From assembly GCA_040768665.1 (NCBI GenBank), contig JAXGMN010000011.1, positions 186,001 through 250,000 on the forward strand: a stretch of 64,000 nt of DNA, in the 5' to 3' direction. The notes beneath the pieces were generated by a model. The model ran no database searches and had not been told where the DNA came from. It saw nothing but the letters and a program-made list of their open reading frames with translations. Positions 61,847-64,000 of the stretch are shown here, piece by piece. The first letter of the stretch is position 1, and the number at the start of each line of letters is the position of its first letter. The translations under genes and the position numbers were made by a program. The DNA comes from JABWBD01 sp040768665 (GTDB taxonomy: Bacteria > Planctomycetota > Planctomycetia > Pirellulales > Thermoguttaceae).

Positions 61847-62881
61847 ATGTCGATCCATCTGCTCGTACTGAACTACAACGGCCGGCGTCTGCTGGAGGAA
61901 TGTTTGCCATCCGTGCTCCGGGCGGCAGAAGTCTCGCGGCACCGTTGCGGGGTTGTGGTGGTCGACAACTCCTCGAGCGACGACTCGGTGGCCTTTGTGC
62001 GAAGCCGGTTTCCGCAGGTCGCGGTTGTCGTTTGTCGCAACCGGGGCCTATGCTCGTTCAACGAGGTGCTTGCCGGGTTGGATGGCCGGGTGGCCGTTCT
62101 GCTGAACAACGACATCAAGCTCGCTGCCAGCGCGGTCGACCCGCTGGTTGCTCCGTTGCTGGATGAAGGCGGTTCACGCTGTTTCATGACGGCGCCGCTG
62201 TGCTGGCGCTTCGACGGCCAGACGTACGAGGGGTTCCGGACCGCCGTTTGCTGGCGATGGGGACTGGTCCAGGCGACGGCCCTGTTCCCGGGGCATGAAA
62301 GAGCCATGCGCGAGCCCGGTCCGACTGCTTCGGCTGGAGCTGCCTTGGCCGTCGACCGCCGTATTTTTCTCGAACTCGGCGGCTTCGATCCGCTCTATCT
62401 TCCGGGACGAATCGAGGATCTCGATTTCGCGTTTCGCGGTTACTCGGCCGGCTACGTGGCACGGTACGTGCCGGATTCGGTGGCCTACCACCGGGGCATG
62501 AGCACGTTCGGCGAGGTCTACGGAGCGAGCGGCTGCGATCGGCTCGCGCTGCGGAACACTCTGCTATTTCAATGGAAAAACCTAAGGCATCCGGCGCACG
62601 TCTTCCGGCAGCTTGCCGGCTTTCCGCTGCGGATCGTTCGGGATCTGGTGCGAGCCCCGTGGGCGTGTCCGGCGACGCGTCTGCCATTTGTTCGCGCACT
62701 GATGGAAGCCGGAGTACAGTGGCACAGGATGCAGCCGCAGATAATCCGGCCGCGACGATCGCCTCGGACGGAGCGGGCGTTTTTCGATCTTTTCCACCCG
62801 CGACGCATGGCAGCAGCGACCGGCCGCACGACTGCCGGAAATACTTTCGTGAGCACCATGGGAGTCGAGGTCGTCCGGTGA
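61847..62881 (+). CDS. Glycosyltransferase family 2 (rhamnosyltransferase-like)
   Basis: A 344-residue GT-A protein: SIHLLVLNYNGRRLLEECL at the start, VVVVDNSSSDDSVAFVRSRF (UDP/dTDP-binding DNSSxD), VLLNNDIKLAAS as DxD-equivalent, SAGAALAVDRRIFLELGGFD and LPGRIEDLDFAFRGYSAGY (ED catalytic pair). It transfers a sugar to a growing surface glycan at the cytosolic face. ATG at 61847. The stop overlaps the GTG of the next gene. Confidence 0.92.
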   Translation: MSIHLLVLNYNGRRLLEECLPSVLRAAEVSRHRCGVVVVDNSSSDDSVAFVRSRFPQVAVVVCRNRGLCSFNEVLAGLDGRVAVLLNNDIKLAASAVDPLVAPLLDEGGSRCFMTAPLCWRFDGQTYEGFRTAVCWRWGLVQATALFPGHERAMREPGPTASAGAALAVDRRIFLELGGFDPLYLPGRIEDLDFAFRGYSAGYVARYVPDSVAYHRGMSTFGEVYGASGCDRLALRNTLLFQWKNLRHPAHVFRQLAGFPLRIVRDLVRAPWACPATRLPFVRALMEAGVQWHRMQPQIIRPRRSPRTERAFFDLFHPRRMAAATGRTTAGNTFVSTMGVEVVR

Positions 62882-63624
62882 GCAGCATCGCGGCCAATCC
62901 TGAAGCGGATCGCCCGGCAGGTGCTTGCCGGCCCGGAAGCGACGTACCGCCGTGCGAATCGGAGGCATCTCGCGCGGAGCGCCATCCAATCTCCTGCTGG
63001 TACGCCTGCCCGCTGGCCGCCCGTCTAACTTCGCTGCTGGCCGGCACACGGATACGGCCCGATCATCTCACGCTACTCGGCTTTGCGCTGGGGGCGGCTG
63101 GGGGCGCAGTACTCGTCGGGTGGCCACAGGCCGGACCGCTGGCTGCGGCGCTGGTGTTTGCCGCCTGGTTCTGCGACCGAATGGATGGACTGCTTGCCCG
63201 CCGGAAAGGATCGGAGTCGGCTTGGGGTGCATGGTTGGACGGGAACGTCGACGAATTGGTCGACATTGGACTGCACATCGCCCTTGCGCTGGCGGCCGGT
63301 ACGCAAGCGGCATGGTGTTTGGTGATTGGCTTCCTTGCGGGTAAGTACCTGTTTCTGTACGGATTGGCTTCGGAGCGGGAACTGGCCGCCGATCCAGTCG
63401 CGCTCGGGACGCCGGCGGAGGTCTCCCCGGTGCGACACCGCCGTGGTCTGCTTCGTTCGCTTTACCATCTGCCGGGTAATGCCGATGTCCGACTGCACGT
63501 GCTGGTGATCGCCCTGGCGTGTGAGTGGTACACGGCAGAGTTGACCTTCGTCGCGGCCTATTTCAACCTTCGGTGGATTGTCCGATACGGGCTGGTCGCC
63601 CGCCGGCTGGGAGGCGGCCGATGA
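62878..63624 (+). CDS. CDP-alcohol phosphatidyltransferase, intact motif
   Basis: A 248-residue membrane protein with a GTG start (GTGA overlap). The full family motif is present: D100-x2-D103-G-x2-A-R108-x8-G117-x3-D121-x3-D125. A hydrophilic, Pro-rich N-terminus precedes about six helices. It probably makes a phosphodiester between a CDP-activated group and an alcohol, as in phosphatidylinositol-phosphate or bridged glycolipid synthesis. It overlaps the next gene by 4 nt. Confidence 0.88.
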   Translation: MSSIAANPEADRPAGACRPGSDVPPCESEASRAERHPISCWYACPLAARLTSLLAGTRIRPDHLTLLGFALGAAGGAVLVGWPQAGPLAAALVFAAWFCDRMDGLLARRKGSESAWGAWLDGNVDELVDIGLHIALALAAGTQAAWCLVIGFLAGKYLFLYGLASERELAADPVALGTPAEVSPVRHRRGLLRSLYHLPGNADVRLHVLVIALACEWYTAELTFVAAYFNLRWIVRYGLVARRLGGGR

Positions 63625-64000
63625 GCGCGGAGGCACGCATTTCTGCAGCGATCATCGTCCTGGACGAAGCGCACCACCTGGCGAGACTGCTCCCGCAGTT
63701 GGCCTGGGTCGACGAAATCGTCGTCGTGGACGGCGGTTCCCGTGATGCGACCGTGGAGATTGCCCGGCGAAGCGGTTGCCGTGTCGTCCATCGGCCGTTC
63801 GATACTTTTGCGCGGCAGCGCAACCATGCCCTCAGGCTGGCCACGAGCGCGTGGGTGTTGTCGATCGACGCCGATGAGTGCCCCTCGCGGGGCCTGCCGG
63901 CGGAAATCCGGAGCGTGTTGCCCGGAACGAAATACTCGGCATTCCGCATTCCGATTCGAAGCCGGATTTTTGGACGCCGCTTTCGTCGCTCGGGCACGCA
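63621..64000 (+). CDS. Glycosyltransferase family 2, WaaE/KdtX-like (C-terminus beyond window)
   Basis: The first 126 residues are visible. ISAAIIVLDEAHHLARLL, WVDEIVVVDGGSRDATVEIA and WVLSIDADECPSRGLPAEI are characteristic of the beta-1,4-glucosyltransferase branch that modifies lipopolysaccharide inner core (WaaE). FRIPIRSRIFGRRF is also typical of that branch. ATG at 63621 overlaps the previous stop region. The gene is cut by the window edge. Confidence 0.9.
   Translation, partial: MSAEARISAAIIVLDEAHHLARLLPQLAWVDEIVVVDGGSRDATVEIARRSGCRVVHRPFDTFARQRNHALRLATSAWVLSIDADECPSRGLPAEIRSVLPGTKYSAFRIPIRSRIFGRRFRRSGT

Noticed and set aside
1..64000. CRISPR arrays, tRNA or rRNA genes
   Set aside because: The only regular repeats are dispersed palindromes and the 7-mer tandem. 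No spaced direct-repeat array and no tRNA-like or rRNA segment was recognised by eye.

Overview
The window looks like a chromosomal segment of a high-GC planctomycete, probably from the Pirellulales/Thermoguttaceae part of the phylum. The pointers are family-level: a TadG-like VWA protein, a DUF4954 protein, twin-arginine Gfo/Idh and sugar-isomerase-like proteins, a giant PQQ-propeller protein, a PEP-CTERM polysaccharide lyase, and dense palindromic intergenic repeats. I saw no rRNA, tRNA or CRISPR array.

Layout. 1-9.1 kb is mixed: a partial multihaem cytochrome c, a response-regulator remnant, the TadG-like protein, a GH20 hexosaminidase, DUF4954 and UroD-superfamily proteins, and a DUF433/DUF5615 toxin-antitoxin-like pair. 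9.35-27.8 kb is one long cobalamin operon: a promoter, a cobalamin riboswitch with a terminator/antiterminator, then cobC-cobU-cobT/cobS-cobD/cobQ-cbiB-btuR-cbiA-cbiX/cbiC-cbiM-cbiN-like-cbiQ-cbiO-cbiD-cbiE-cbiL-cbiF-cbiG-cbiH-cbiJ. Many genes overlap by 4 nt. It encodes the anaerobic (early cobalt) route, a cobalt ECF transporter, adenosylation and lower-ligand assembly. CbiT is not present and cobS is frameshifted twice. The SUMT gene that feeds the pathway lies at 36.5-37.3 kb.

28.1-36.4 kb, exactly between the operon and the SUMT gene, is a minus-strand defence island. It holds a 1548-residue STAND NTPase with an N-terminal nuclease-like domain, a PvuII-like N4-cytosine methyltransferase, and a HEAT-repeat protein with a putative nuclease head. 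The last two sit between N-terminal and C-terminal fragments of an older Eco57I/type IIG-like methyltransferase, so a new modification module appears to have replaced the middle of a decayed one.

37.4-53.2 kb holds secreted catabolic and surface proteins: a Tat isomerase-like protein, a PL8 lyase with PEP-CTERM whose leader is split from its promoter by an IS66-family element, a Gfo/Idh oxidoreductase, a HEAT protein, BioF and a PQQ/methyltransferase fusion. 53.3-64 kb is a surface-glycan cluster: HAD phosphatases, a nucleotidyltransferase, an SDR-like protein, a flippase, two CDP-alcohol phosphotransferases and glycosyltransferases.

Several families of palindromic repeats punctuate the window. 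One has the same ends as the IS66 element and looks like its non-autonomous derivative. Another (a 25-bp REP-like palindrome, usually paired) is inserted in frame inside a coding sequence.
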